Source: Alphaproteobacteria bacterium MarineAlpha10_Bin3
GTDB lineage: Bacteria; Pseudomonadota; Alphaproteobacteria; UBA8366; GCA-2717185
DNA length: 10,527 nt
Direction of reading: 5' to 3'
NCBI GenBank assembly: GCA_002937525.1
Contig: PTKA01000017.1
Location: 1 to 10,527 of the forward strand
Of this stretch, positions 1-6,908 are shown in pieces. Within the stretch, counting starts at the first letter, position 1. Each line of letters begins with the position of its first letter. A model generated the notes under the pieces. It made no database searches. It was not told the DNA's origin and worked only from the letters and a program-made list of their open reading frames with translations. The translations under genes were made by a program, and so were the position numbers.

Positions 1-1
1 G

Positions 2-478
2 CTGTCCCATTGCCATCGGCAAATCCCCTTCAAGACAGGCCCCCAGAGAATCAGACGATGGCTCCTTCGTCCAGGGCAGACTTCGTCAACGGGCTGCTAC
101 GCCGAACTGCGCCATTTTCCCGCCGATATCGTGATTACCGACTGGATCATGGAGCCGCTGGACGGCATCGATTTCACCCAAATGGTGCGTTCGGCAAGCG
201 ATAGCCCCAATCCCTTTGTGCCCATCGTCATGCTGACCAGCAACACTTCGCGTGATCGGGTACAGGAGGCTCGGGATGTCGGGGTGACCGAATTCCTTGC
301 CAAGCCCCTGACCGCAAAGAGCCTTTATAATAGACTTGTAATGATCATCGAAAACCCGCGTCAATTCATACGCACTGCGATTTATTTTGGGCCCGATCGG
401 CGGCGCGCAGTCCGGAAATACCAGGGCGTGGGTCGTCGTCACGATGATAATGATGCCTCACCGGGAATGCAGCAGTGA
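2..478 (+). CDS. Response-regulator receiver protein, 5' end cut by window edge
   Basis: This is a stand-alone CheY-like receiver, a phosphoryl acceptor of a two-component or phosphorelay pathway in the cytoplasm. The frame is open to the left edge. The phospho-acceptor Asp is the D of VITDW (codon 140-142), followed by the usual MEPLDG turn. The conserved Thr is in VMLTSN (codon 236-238) and the conserved Lys in FLAKP (codon 302-304). After the receiver comes a basic tail with YFGPDRRR and a second GRR, a pattern I know from alphaproteobacterial receivers; there is no DNA-binding domain. The GTG at 131 lies inside the domain, so it is not the start. Codons 2-100 do not resemble receiver helix 1 or strand 2, so the beginning may be divergent or frameshifted; the acidic pair would lie at or beyond the edge. 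The HPt gene follows 29 bases later. Confidence 0.82.
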   Translation: MSHCHRQIPFKTGPQRIRRWLLRPGQTSSTGCYAELRHFPADIVITDWIMEPLDGIDFTQMVRSASDSPNPFVPIVMLTSNTSRDRVQEARDVGVTEFLAKPLTAKSLYNRLVMIIENPRQFIRTAIYFGPDRRRAVRKYQGVGRRHDDNDASPGMQQ

Positions 479-507
479 AACGGGGCGGAACGGTCGGAGA
501 ATGATAG

Positions 508-1074
508 ATGACTGAAAAAACAAAACAGGCAAACATGCCCGCCGGCAAAGCGGATTTCATCAAAGTCCCGAACAAAATCAGGTCGAAGGTCAGCGGTGGC
601 GGCGCCATTACCGACACGATGCTGAAGAATGCCGAACGAATCCTGCAAGAACATGGCGCCAACTACGTCTCGCGCGCGGAGGCGCAAATCAACGACCTTG
701 TAAAGATGGTCCGGCACGCGGGAGAGAAAGCCGATTTACGGCCAAAATTATTCCCTGAAATTTTCCGGCAATCGCACGATATCCACGGCCTGGGATCGAC
801 CTTCGGATATGAACTCATCACCGAGATCGGCGGTTCGCTGTGTACCTTCCTGGAGGAAATAGCGCTGCACGACGATAACGCCATGGAGGTCGTTAGCGCC
901 CATGTCGATGCGCTATGCGCCGTCATCGCCAATGACGTCAAGGGAGACGGCGGTGTCGTCGGACGCGAGATTACCGGCGTCCTCTCGAAGCCGTGGCCAA
1001 GGCCGCCCAACGGTCGCAATAAATCCGCGTCAGCCGCCAGAAACTTCAATGCCGGAAGGCAATTGTGGCGGTAA
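508..1074 (+). CDS. HPt (histidine phosphotransfer) domain protein, probable 3' frameshift
   Basis: A cytoplasmic phosphotransfer protein that probably passes phosphate to or from the receiver encoded just upstream. It starts at ATG 508 behind GGAGA (496-500). The open frame is 188 residues. A basic N-terminal segment (FIKVPNKIRSKV, about 17-28) precedes a helical region; the HPt signature is SHDIHGLGSTFG, with His90 the likely phospho-acceptor and His93 in the place of the usual Lys of HxLKG. From about residue 160 the product changes to a Pro/Arg/Asn-rich tail unlike the helices before it, and its last 45 bases run into the convergent ymdB-like gene. Reading from 984 in another frame gives LEAVAKAAQRSQ and a stop at 1020-1022, a natural helical end just short of that neighbour. 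I therefore think the intact gene ends at 1022 and that CCTCTCG at 981-987 carries a two-base duplication. Confidence 0.78.
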   Translation: MTEKTKQANMPAGKADFIKVPNKIRSKVSGGGAITDTMLKNAERILQEHGANYVSRAEAQINDLVKMVRHAGEKADLRPKLFPEIFRQSHDIHGLGSTFGYELITEIGGSLCTFLEEIALHDDNAMEVVSAHVDALCAVIANDVKGDGGVVGREITGVLSKPWPRPPNGRNKSASAARNFNAGRQLWR

Positions 1075-1866
1075 CCGGCCACCGCAGCGTACCGGACTGA
1101 TCGTCTTGGCCAGGCCTGTTTGCGGATCGGTTTCCACGAATACACCGCACAGCGTCGCTTCCCCCTCGGCCGGGCTTAACCGGTCACGGGGAAATTTACG
1201 CAAAAAGTTATTGATCGACGCTTCCTTGCGCATGCCGATCACCGAATCATAATCGCCGCACATGCCGGCGTCGGTCTGATAGCCGGTACCGCCGTTCAGG
1301 ATGAATGTATCCGCCGTCGGGACATGGGTATGGGTGCCGACCACAAGGCTGGCGCGGCCATCCGCCAGATGGCCAAGCGCCATTTTCTCGCTCGTGGCTT
1401 CGCCATGGACATCGACGATCACGGCGTCAAAGCCACTTTTCTTCGGCACCCCAAGGGTCAATTCCTCCTCAAGTACTGCAAAAGGATCATCCAGTAATTC
1501 CATGAAAAGTCGGGTCATAATGTTGATGACCTTTATCTTTCGCCCAGCGCCATCGCTATAGATACCCGATCCGCGTCCAGGCGTCGTTTTGGGGAAGTTC
1601 GCTGGCCGCAACAACCGCGGATTCCCGTCCATATGCGGGATGATTTCAGCTTTATCCCAGGTGTGGTTGCCGCCGGTAATCACATCGACTCCGGCGGCAA
1701 AAATTTCGGCGCAGGTTTTCTCCGTCATCCCGAAACCATGCGCCGCGTTTTCCCCATTGGCGATGACGAAATCGGTTTTTAACTGCCGGCGCAATATCGG
1801 CACATGTTTGGAAATCGCGTCCCGGCCGGCGCGCCCGACTATGTCGCCGCAAAAAAGAATTCTCAT
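1030..1866 (-). CDS. ymdB: YmdB-family metallophosphoesterase (TIGR00282 type)
   Basis: A calcineurin-like dinuclear-metal phosphoesterase; Bacillus YmdB hydrolyses 2',3'-cyclic nucleotides, and the role in alphaproteobacteria is less clear. The 278-residue product matches the family length and starts with MRILFCGDIVG. Metal-ligand candidates are all visible: Asp8 (GDIVG), Glu39-Asn40 (NGENA), Asn67-His68 (GNHTWD), His154 (VDVHGE) and His179/His181 (GTHTHVP). The family tail PVRCGGRLP is present near 258-266. I chose ATG 1866 because it begins at the first strand; an upstream extension to 1941 adds a basic, unrelated leader that overlaps the preceding gene. The start overlaps the stop of the cyclo-ligase gene as ATGA (1863-1866), implying translational coupling. 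It is convergent with the HPt gene on the + strand. Confidence 0.93.
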   Translation of the reverse strand: MRILFCGDIVGRAGRDAISKHVPILRRQLKTDFVIANGENAAHGFGMTEKTCAEIFAAGVDVITGGNHTWDKAEIIPHMDGNPRLLRPANFPKTTPGRGSGIYSDGAGRKIKVINIMTRLFMELLDDPFAVLEEELTLGVPKKSGFDAVIVDVHGEATSEKMALGHLADGRASLVVGTHTHVPTADTFILNGGTGYQTDAGMCGDYDSVIGMRKEASINNFLRKFPRDRLSPAEGEATLCGVFVETDPQTGLAKTISPVRCGGRLPPQLPSGIEVSGG

Positions 1867-2447
1867 GGCCGGCTTTGCTCCACGTAAAATGCGTCCGTTT
1901 CGGTCACGATCCAGTCGAGCGGGACATCCGTGGCACCGCACGGAATGGCGTCGTATTCCTGCGCCGCATAGGCAATGCCGACCACCGTGACGGTCTTCGC
2001 TTTGCGTAATTCAGCGATTGTCCGGTCATAGTAGCCACCGCCATAACCAAGCCGCCTGCCCGCCCGATCAAAGGCGAGCAACGGCGTCAAAATCAAATCC
2101 GGAGCCATCATGGGCGCGTCGGCGCTAGGCTCGGCGATCTCAAAGGGTCCTGCTTTCATCGCATCGCCCAGCCGCCACCGGCGGAAAGTCAAAGCGCGAT
2201 CGCGCACCGGCACGACCGGCAACGCCATCTCAAATCCACGCCCGCCCAGCGCCCGCAATAGAGTCATCACATTCGCTTCGTCGCCGATCGGCCAGTATCC
2301 GGATACAACGCTACCCGTCGGCGCCGCAATCGCCCGGTCGAATTGTTCGAGCAAGCGGACGCCGATATCGCCCCCGGCAGCCGCGCGCTGGCGGCGCAGG
2401 GCCGCAGCTTTGCGAAGCTTCTTCTTGCGCTCGAACAAAGATGACAT
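1863..2447 (-). CDS. 5-formyltetrahydrofolate cyclo-ligase
   Basis: This enzyme (5-FCL, MTHFS; YgfA in E. coli) uses ATP to convert 5-formyl-THF to 5,10-methenyl-THF, clearing an inhibitory folate from one-carbon metabolism. The 194-residue product has the family's basic start (FERKKKLRKAAALRRQR, with the ATP-contacting Lys/Arg), GYWPIGDEANV near 50-60, and the signature LLAFDRAGRRLGYGGGYYDRT at about 123-143, whose GYGGGYYDR is diagnostic. Length is normal. ATG 2447 lies within a 16-base stretch repeated near the right end of the window. The gene is immediately downstream of the 6S RNA, the same arrangement as ssrS-ygfA in gammaproteobacteria, so part of its transcript may be 6S read-through. 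Its stop overlaps the start of the ymdB-like gene. Confidence 0.95.
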   Translation of the reverse strand: MSSLFERKKKLRKAAALRRQRAAAGGDIGVRLLEQFDRAIAAPTGSVVSGYWPIGDEANVMTLLRALGGRGFEMALPVVPVRDRALTFRRWRLGDAMKAGPFEIAEPSADAPMMAPDLILTPLLAFDRAGRRLGYGGGYYDRTIAELRKAKTVTVVGIAYAAQEYDAIPCGATDVPLDWIVTETDAFYVEQSRP

Positions 2448-2459
2448 AAACCGGTCAAT
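2444..2459 (-). repeat. 16-base repeat, copy 1 (over the cyclo-ligase start)
   Basis: Minus-strand ATTGACCGGTTTATGT, identical to + strand 10463-10478. Its ATG is the start codon of the cyclo-ligase gene. Confidence 0.6.
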
Positions 2460-2490
2460 GAATTGAAAAATGACAGGAAAGTAAGTCTAT

Positions 2491-2663
2491 GTGGGTGGGC
2501 GGCGCCGCCTCGGCCGTCGGTTATGTCGCATCCTCAAGGACCTAGCGTACTAGGTGGGCGCCGTGTATCGAGACCAGGATCCCGGCAGTGACAGCTCCCT
2601 TCGTGAGAATTATCGCCCCTGGGATATGAAAACCAAACGCACCGCGCAGCAACCGCCCCCTTA
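2491..2663 (-). ncRNA. ssrS: 6S RNA
   Basis: 6S RNA imitates an open promoter and sequesters the housekeeping RNA polymerase holoenzyme, mostly in stationary phase. No ORF accounts for the space between zapA and the cyclo-ligase gene, which is the classic position of ssrS. On the minus strand a terminal stem can be drawn: GGGCGGTTGCTGC (2658-2646) pairs with GCGGCGCCGCCC (2508-2497) with one bulged base and G-T pairs. Inside, ACCTAG-TACG-CTAGGT (2555-2540) forms a six-pair hairpin with a four-base loop. The segment ATACACGGCGCCCACC just before it (about 2570-2554) looks like conserved 6S sequence from alphaproteobacteria as I remember it. The ends are approximate (about 165-175 nt) and no convincing dedicated promoter was found; TATAAG at 2664-2659 is too close to the stem to serve cleanly. 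A covariance-model search was not possible. Confidence 0.8.
2540..2555 (-). other. Hairpin inside 6S RNA
   Basis: ACCTAG, loop TACG, CTAGGT: a perfect six-pair stem with a four-base loop, lying on the 3' side of the proposed 6S RNA. It supports a structured RNA here and fits a local stem near the central region of 6S RNAs. Confidence 0.7.
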
Positions 2664-2666
2664 TAC

Positions 2667-3008
2667 CTAGGGTGCTTCGAGGCGCGCGGCAATAGCTTCC
2701 GCGCGTTGCGCCAATTTTTCAAGCTTCCCGGTCATGCGGTCCGCCTGATCTTGTACATTTTGGGTCGCCACCTTGTCCTCGGCGCCACGCGCCACCTCCA
2801 GTTCCTCACAGGCATCGGACAATTCGTCCGAGATCAACAAACCGGCCATCAGCATCAGCCGCGCGTCGCCAATCTGGCCAAGCGACTCTGCCAGCCCTTC
2901 CACTTTATCCTTGAGGTGATCCGCGAGGCGTCCCAGATGCTCTCGCTGTCCCTCTTCGCAGGCGACCGAATAGCTGCGCCCGTTAATCGTGACAGACAGA
3001 TGGGGCAT
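2667..3008 (-). CDS. zapA: Cell division protein ZapA
   Basis: ZapA binds and bundles FtsZ filaments at midcell. The 113-residue product shows the family layout: an N-terminal beta-rich head (LSVTINGRSYSVACEEGQREHLGRLA, about 4-29), the helical LADHLKDKV stretch, the typical region ARLMLMAGLLISDEL near 49-63, then a long charged coiled coil to the C-terminus. ATG 3008 follows an AAGGA ribosome site that lies in the last codons of the upstream coiled-coil gene, five bases after that gene's stop; the two genes are almost certainly co-transcribed. The 6S RNA begins only a few bases after the stop, as in many proteobacteria. Confidence 0.93.
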   Translation of the reverse strand: MPHLSVTINGRSYSVACEEGQREHLGRLADHLKDKVEGLAESLGQIGDARLMLMAGLLISDELSDACEELEVARGAEDKVATQNVQDQADRMTGKLEKLAQRAEAIAARLEAP

Positions 3009-3013
3009 CGGGG

Positions 3014-3238
3014 TTAATCCTTCAGCACACGCTGCAAACGGTTGATCGCCGTGTCCAGCCGGCTGCTGATATCGCGGTGCTGGCCACGTAACGCCAAATG
3101 CTCGTCAGTCAGTATTTTCAGCCTGTCGGCAAGGCCGTCGTCGGACTTTCGCCGCTTCAGGGCATTGTCGATTCGCGCCAGCGCCGCTTCGAGTCGTTCC
3201 TGAACATTATCAAGGCGCGAATTCATTTTTATAAACAT
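3014..3238 (-). CDS. Small coiled-coil protein upstream of zapA (DUF4164-like)
   Basis: A 74-residue, mostly alpha-helical, highly charged protein without signal or membrane segment. Heptad-like spacing of Leu, Ile and Ala runs from about MNSRLDNVQERLEAALARI to NRLQRVLKD, so a coiled-coil dimer is expected. Small coiled-coil genes (DUF4164-type) often precede zapA in alphaproteobacteria; the assignment rests on position and style rather than a clear motif. Function is unknown; a role in division with ZapA is only inferred from the operon. ATG 3238 is chosen because it lies about 27 bases after the predicted transcription start of the promoter at 3272-3300. ATG 3226 (MNSRLDN) is equally possible, and TTG 3262 is unlikely because it would leave almost no leader. 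No strong ribosome site is seen. Confidence 0.75.
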   Translation of the reverse strand: MFIKMNSRLDNVQERLEAALARIDNALKRRKSDDGLADRLKILTDEHLALRGQHRDISSRLDTAINRLQRVLKD

Positions 3239-3271
3239 AATTCTTAATTCGAAGGGCCGCAAAACAGGGCA

Positions 3272-3300
3272 ACAATAGGCGGCGTCCTAAGTACCGTCAA
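3272..3300 (-). promoter_or_regulatory. Predicted sigma70-type promoter for the zapA operon
   Basis: On the minus strand TTGACG (3300-3295), a 17-base spacer, then TATTGT (3277-3272). This is a near-consensus housekeeping promoter with ideal spacing. Transcription would begin near 3265, some 27 bases before ATG 3238, and run through the coiled-coil gene, zapA and probably the 6S RNA. Confidence 0.6.
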
Positions 3301-3353
3301 CCGAACCTCATAGCGAAATTCAGCGATCCGGAGGTGCTGTTTGGAAAACATCG

Positions 3354-3382
3354 TTGACGCATCTCTTTTGGCTCGCCATGTT
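3354..3382 (+). promoter_or_regulatory. Possible promoter for tkt
   Basis: TTGACG (3354-3359), 17 bases, then CATGTT (3377-3382). The -35 is good and the -10 poor, as is common in alphaproteobacteria and in regulated promoters. The start would be near 3389, leaving a leader of about 57 bases before ATG 3446. An inverted repeat (3379-3400) covers the proposed start. Confidence 0.4.
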
Positions 3383-3400
3383 GCCACTCTAGGCGCAACA
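3379..3400. promoter_or_regulatory. Inverted repeat TGTTGC-N10-GCAACA, candidate operator
   Basis: Perfect six-base arms (3379-3384 and 3395-3400) around a ten-base spacer, placed over the -10 and start of the possible tkt promoter. The arm spacing would suit a dimeric helix-turn-helix regulator on one DNA face. A third GCAACA (3269-3274) overlaps the -10 of the opposing promoter. The regulator is unknown; the repeat could also be chance. Confidence 0.35.
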
Positions 3401-3445
3401 ACCGGCGCGGTCTAAATTGCTCCCCACAGTCAAGGTTCTCCCTCC

Positions 3446-5449
3446 ATGACGCTTGCCGAAACGGTGACGGAAACGGGCGTCACACACACCCAACTCGCCA
3501 ACGCCATCCGCGTTTTGTCGATGGACGCGGTGCAAGCCGCCAATAGCGGCCATCCGGGCATGCCCATGGGCATGGCGGACATCGCCACGGTCCTGTTTAC
3601 CCGCTTTTTGACCTTCGATGCGGCCGACCCGGCCTGGCCCGATCGCGACCGGTTCATATTGTCCAACGGACACGGGTCGATGCTGCTCTATTCGCTGCTT
3701 TATCTGGCCGGATACCCGGATATCGATATCGAACAGATCCGGAATTTCCGCCAGCTCGGAAGCAACACTGCCGGACATCCCGAATATGGCCATGCGGCCG
3801 GGATCGAAACCACCACCGGACCACTTGGACAAGGCATCGCCAATGCGGTCGGGATGGCTCTGGCGGAACGAATGACGGCGGCGCGGCATGGCGACGATAT
3901 CGTCGATCATTACACCTATGTCCTTGCCGGGGACGGCTGCCTAATGGAAGGCCTGAGCCATGAAGCCGCCTCTCTTGCCGGTCATTTGGGGCTCGGACGT
4001 CTGATCGTCCTGTTCGACGACAACCATATTTCCATCGATGGCGACACCGACCTTACGGTCGGGGACGACCAGACCGTGCGGTTTGCGGCCTATGGCTGGG
4101 ATACATGCCGGATCGATGGCCATGATCCCGACGCCATCGCCACGGCGATCGAGACGGCAAAAAACAGTGACCGGCCATCGCTGATCGCCTGCCGCACGGT
4201 GATTGGATATGGCGCGCCCAACAAACAGGGCACCGCCGCCGCCCACGGCGCAGCACTTGGCAGCGATGAAGTCGCGGCGACCCGCCATGCGCTGAATTGG
4301 CCGCACGCGGCGTTTGAAATTCCCAAGGATATCCTATCGGCATGGCGCGGCGTCGGCGCGCGTGGCAAGGCGGCGCGTCAGGCGTGGCGTCAGCGACTCG
4401 ATTCATTGACGCCGGACGCCAAGGCGCGCTTCGAGGCCGCCCAATCGGGCGACGTGCCGGCGGCGGTAGACCGCGCCATCGACGAATTCCGCCAGTCCCT
4501 GATCGCGGAAAAGCCGAAAATGGCGACCCGGCAGGCGTCGCAGAAGACGCTTGAAGTGCTGAACCGGGTGATCCCGAATTTTGCCGGCGGTTCGGCCGAC
4601 CTGACCGGCTCGAATCTGACCAAGATAGCGGATATGCACGGTGTCGGCCCGCACGCGTATTCCGGTTCTTATATCTATTATGGGGTTCGCGAACACGCCA
4701 TGGCGTCGGCGATGAATGGCATTGCCCTGCATGGCGGACTGATCCCCTATGGCGGTACCTTTCTCATCTTCACCGATTACTGCCGTCCTTCGATTCGACT
4801 GGCGGCGCTGATGGGGTTGCGCGTCATCTATGTGATGACCCACGATTCAATCGGGCTTGGCGAGGACGGTCCGACGCATCAGCCCGTGGAACAGCTCGCC
4901 AGCCTGCGCGCCATTCCAAATTTAAACGTCTTTCGCCCCGCCGACGCGGTGGAAACGGCGGAATGCTGGGCTCTGGCGGTCAAATCGGTGGACACGCCAT
5001 CGTTACTGGCCCTCACCCGCCAGGGCTTGCCAACTTTGCGGTCCGCCTTCGAGACGGACAATCCATGCGCGCGCGGCGCCTATATTCTGCGCGAAGCGGA
5101 CGGCGGACGCAAAGTAACGCTGCTGGCGACCGGCTCCGAGGTTGAGATCGCCTGCGCCGCGCGCGAAATGCTGCAAGCGGACGGCGTCGGCACCGCCGTC
5201 GTGTCGATGCCGTGCCAGGAATTGTTCGACCAGCAAGATGCGCCCTACCGCCAATCGGTGCTTGGACCCGATACGGTGCGCGTTGCGGTCGAAGCGGCTG
5301 TCGTGCAGGGCTGGGAGCGGTATATCGGATTCGATGGCGGGTTTGTTGGCATGACGGGTTTCGGCGCGTCGGCGCCGGCGGCCGATCTTTATGAACATTT
5401 CGGCATTACCGCTGAAGCCGTAGCCGCCGCCGCGCAGCAACGGCTGTAA
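3446..5449 (+). CDS. tkt: Transketolase
   Basis: A thiamine-diphosphate enzyme that moves two-carbon ketol units between sugar phosphates in the pentose phosphate and Calvin pathways. The 667-residue length is that of a full transketolase. Landmarks in order: [10 protein letters not shown] (33-42, His36), [10 protein letters not shown] (73-82, His76), TTGPLGQG (123-130), the ThDP/metal motif GDGCLMEG...DDN (162-169, Asn193), AAAHG (His267), [10 protein letters not shown] (381-390), catalytic Glu416 in YGVREHAM, and [17 protein letters not shown] (464-480, His466, Asp467, His478). Every active-site residue looked for is present, so the enzyme should be active. ATG 3446 fits the usual start; AAGG at 3432-3435 is a modest ribosome site. 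gap follows after 29 bases, probably in one transcript. Confidence 0.97.
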   Translation: MTLAETVTETGVTHTQLANAIRVLSMDAVQAANSGHPGMPMGMADIATVLFTRFLTFDAADPAWPDRDRFILSNGHGSMLLYSLLYLAGYPDIDIEQIRNFRQLGSNTAGHPEYGHAAGIETTTGPLGQGIANAVGMALAERMTAARHGDDIVDHYTYVLAGDGCLMEGLSHEAASLAGHLGLGRLIVLFDDNHISIDGDTDLTVGDDQTVRFAAYGWDTCRIDGHDPDAIATAIETAKNSDRPSLIACRTVIGYGAPNKQGTAAAHGAALGSDEVAATRHALNWPHAAFEIPKDILSAWRGVGARGKAARQAWRQRLDSLTPDAKARFEAAQSGDVPAAVDRAIDEFRQSLIAEKPKMATRQASQKTLEVLNRVIPNFAGGSADLTGSNLTKIADMHGVGPHAYSGSYIYYGVREHAMASAMNGIALHGGLIPYGGTFLIFTDYCRPSIRLAALMGLRVIYVMTHDSIGLGEDGPTHQPVEQLASLRAIPNLNVFRPADAVETAECWALAVKSVDTPSLLALTRQGLPTLRSAFETDNPCARGAYILREADGGRKVTLLATGSEVEIACAAREMLQADGVGTAVVSMPCQELFDQQDAPYRQSVLGPDTVRVAVEAAVVQGWERYIGFDGGFVGMTGFGASAPAADLYEHFGITAEAVAAAAQQRL

Positions 5450-5478
5450 ATTAAGTATTAAGCGAAAGGATCTATCGC

Positions 5479-6489
5479 ATGGCAATACGCGTGGCAATCA
5501 ACGGTTTTGGCCGCATCGGCCGTCTTGTGCTACGGGCGGCGCTGGAATCGAAACGCGACGATCTCGAATTTGTCGCCGTGAACGACCTTGGCTCGGTGGC
5601 GGCAAACGCACATTTGCTCAAATACGATTCGGTCCACGGCGTCTTTCCCGGCAATGTGAGCACCGGCGATGACTGGATGGATTTCGGCCGCGGAAAAATC
5701 AAGGTAACCACCGAACGCGATCCAACGAAGCTGCCCTGGAAGGAACTTGGCGTCGATATCGCCTTTGAATGCACCGGGATATTCACCACGCGCGATCAGG
5801 CCGCCATGCATCTCGAAGCGGGCGCCAAACGGGTATTGGTGTCGGCGCCAACAAGCGGCGCCGATTTGACGGTCGTTTACGGCGTCAATCACGATAAACT
5901 CGACGCCAGCCACACCGTTGTTTCGAACGCGTCCTGCACCACCAATTGCCTGGCGCCGGTGGCCCATGTGCTCCATCAGGCAATCGGCATCGAACGCGGC
6001 TTCATGACGACGATCCACGCTTTCACCGGCGATCAAAGAACGGTCGATACCCTGCATTCCGATATGCGGCGCGCGCGCGCCGCCTCGCTATCCCTGATCC
6101 CGGCATCGACCGGCGCCGCCAAGGCGGTCGGACTGGTCTTACCGGAACTGGAAGGCAAGCTGGACGGCACGGCGATACGCGTGCCAACGGCCAATGTCTC
6201 GCTCATCGACCTGAAATTCGATGCGTCGCGCGAAACCGATGTCGAGGAAGTCAACGGGGCAATCAAACAGGCTGCCGCCGGCGGTGCGCTCAAGGGTGTT
6301 CTGGAGACCAATGAGGCACCGTTGGTCTCGGTTGATTTCAACCATTGCCCGGCCAGCTCGACCTTCGATCTGACCCAGACCAAAGTCGTCAAAGGCACGC
6401 TGGTCCGGGTACTTTCCTGGTACGATAACGAATGGGGCTTCTCGAACCGCATGTCGGATACCGCGGTCGCAATGGGGAAACTGGGCTGA
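5479..6489 (+). CDS. gap: Glyceraldehyde-3-phosphate dehydrogenase, type I
   Basis: Interconverts glyceraldehyde-3-phosphate and 1,3-bisphosphoglycerate with a nicotinamide cofactor. The 336-residue product has the Rossmann start [16 protein letters not shown] (5-20), NDL at 35-37, the catalytic [12 protein letters not shown] with Cys153, general-base His180 ([10 protein letters not shown]), the phosphate loop [14 protein letters not shown] (207-220) and the C-terminal [12 protein letters not shown]. Asp36 occupies the place usually linked with NAD preference, but the following residues (LGS) do not settle cofactor use. GAAAGGA (5464-5470) lies eight bases before ATG 5479. It belongs to the tkt transcript. 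The usual neighbour pgk does not follow; instead the stop TGA overlaps a CTG that probably starts the next gene. Confidence 0.97.
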   Translation: MAIRVAINGFGRIGRLVLRAALESKRDDLEFVAVNDLGSVAANAHLLKYDSVHGVFPGNVSTGDDWMDFGRGKIKVTTERDPTKLPWKELGVDIAFECTGIFTTRDQAAMHLEAGAKRVLVSAPTSGADLTVVYGVNHDKLDASHTVVSNASCTTNCLAPVAHVLHQAIGIERGFMTTIHAFTGDQRTVDTLHSDMRRARAASLSLIPASTGAAKAVGLVLPELEGKLDGTAIRVPTANVSLIDLKFDASRETDVEEVNGAIKQAAAGGALKGVLETNEAPLVSVDFNHCPASSTFDLTQTKVVKGTLVRVLSWYDNEWGFSNRMSDTAVAMGKLG

Positions 6490-6899
6490 ATCAGAACCGT
6501 CGCGCCATAACCGTCATCAGTCTCGCCCAGACCGAAATCGCGCTGGCCGCCGCCGAGGCGCTGGGCGTTTGCGTCACCGTAATCTCTGCGCCGAACGCCG
6601 CCCAGGCCGCCGGACCGGGTTGGTTCGACGCCGTCATTGCCGCGGCGCGGGCCCGCTTTCCGGATGTGAAAGTTACCGCAATTCTCGATTGCGGCGATGC
6701 GCCGGGCCACGCGCTAGCGGCACTTCGACATGGCGTAAAGGCGATCCGCTACGACGGCCCGGCGGCGGCGCAAATTGGCGACATCGCCGCGCAGACTGGC
6801 GCAATACTGTTTCGCGAGCGGCCGGTATCGCTCGATCTGTATGATAGGGAAGTTGCCGGTCTGGATCTGTTGGTTGCATGCCGGGACTGGCTTGGATAG
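6486..6899 (+). CDS. Conserved-looking hypothetical protein, probable CTG start
   Basis: I do not recognise a named family. From CTG 6486 the product has 137 residues and an alternating alpha/beta pattern: strand AITVIS, helix [12 protein letters not shown], strand VCVTVIS, helix with [17 protein letters not shown], strand [13 protein letters not shown], helix ALAALRHG, strand VKAIRYDG, helix [12 protein letters not shown], strand AILFRE. The [17 protein letters not shown] segment looks the most constrained. It is soluble, without signal or membrane segment. I recall similar small proteins near gap/fba genes of Rhodospirillales, which I cannot verify. No ATG, GTG or TTG exists in frame between the gap terminus and 6540; the alternative ATG 6432 would bury 58 bases in gap. 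CTG 6486 overlaps the gap stop TGA and has GGGGA (6474-6478) seven bases upstream. The stop overlaps the ribosome site of the next gene. Confidence 0.65.
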   Translation: MNQNRRAITVISLAQTEIALAAAEALGVCVTVISAPNAAQAAGPGWFDAVIAAARARFPDVKVTAILDCGDAPGHALAALRHGVKAIRYDGPAAAQIGDIAAQTGAILFRERPVSLDLYDREVAGLDLLVACRDWLG

Positions 6900-6908
6900 G
6901 AGGCGGCG

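Noticed and set aside
10..204. 64-codon frame at the left edge
   Set aside because: It runs out of phase with the receiver gene and has no protein-like pattern, although part of it could matter if the receiver start is frameshifted.
1589..1990. + strand open frame opposite the ymdB and cyclo-ligase genes
   Set aside because: Composition and lack of motifs mark it as a shadow; both minus-strand genes here have complete active sites.
2484..2520. Rho-independent terminator after the 6S RNA
   Set aside because: The GC-rich arm belongs to the 6S closing stem, and no run of T follows it directly on the minus strand.
2534..2722. Short minus-strand open frame across the 6S RNA region
   Set aside because: It overlaps zapA's end and the structured RNA, has no ribosome site, and the product resembles no protein.
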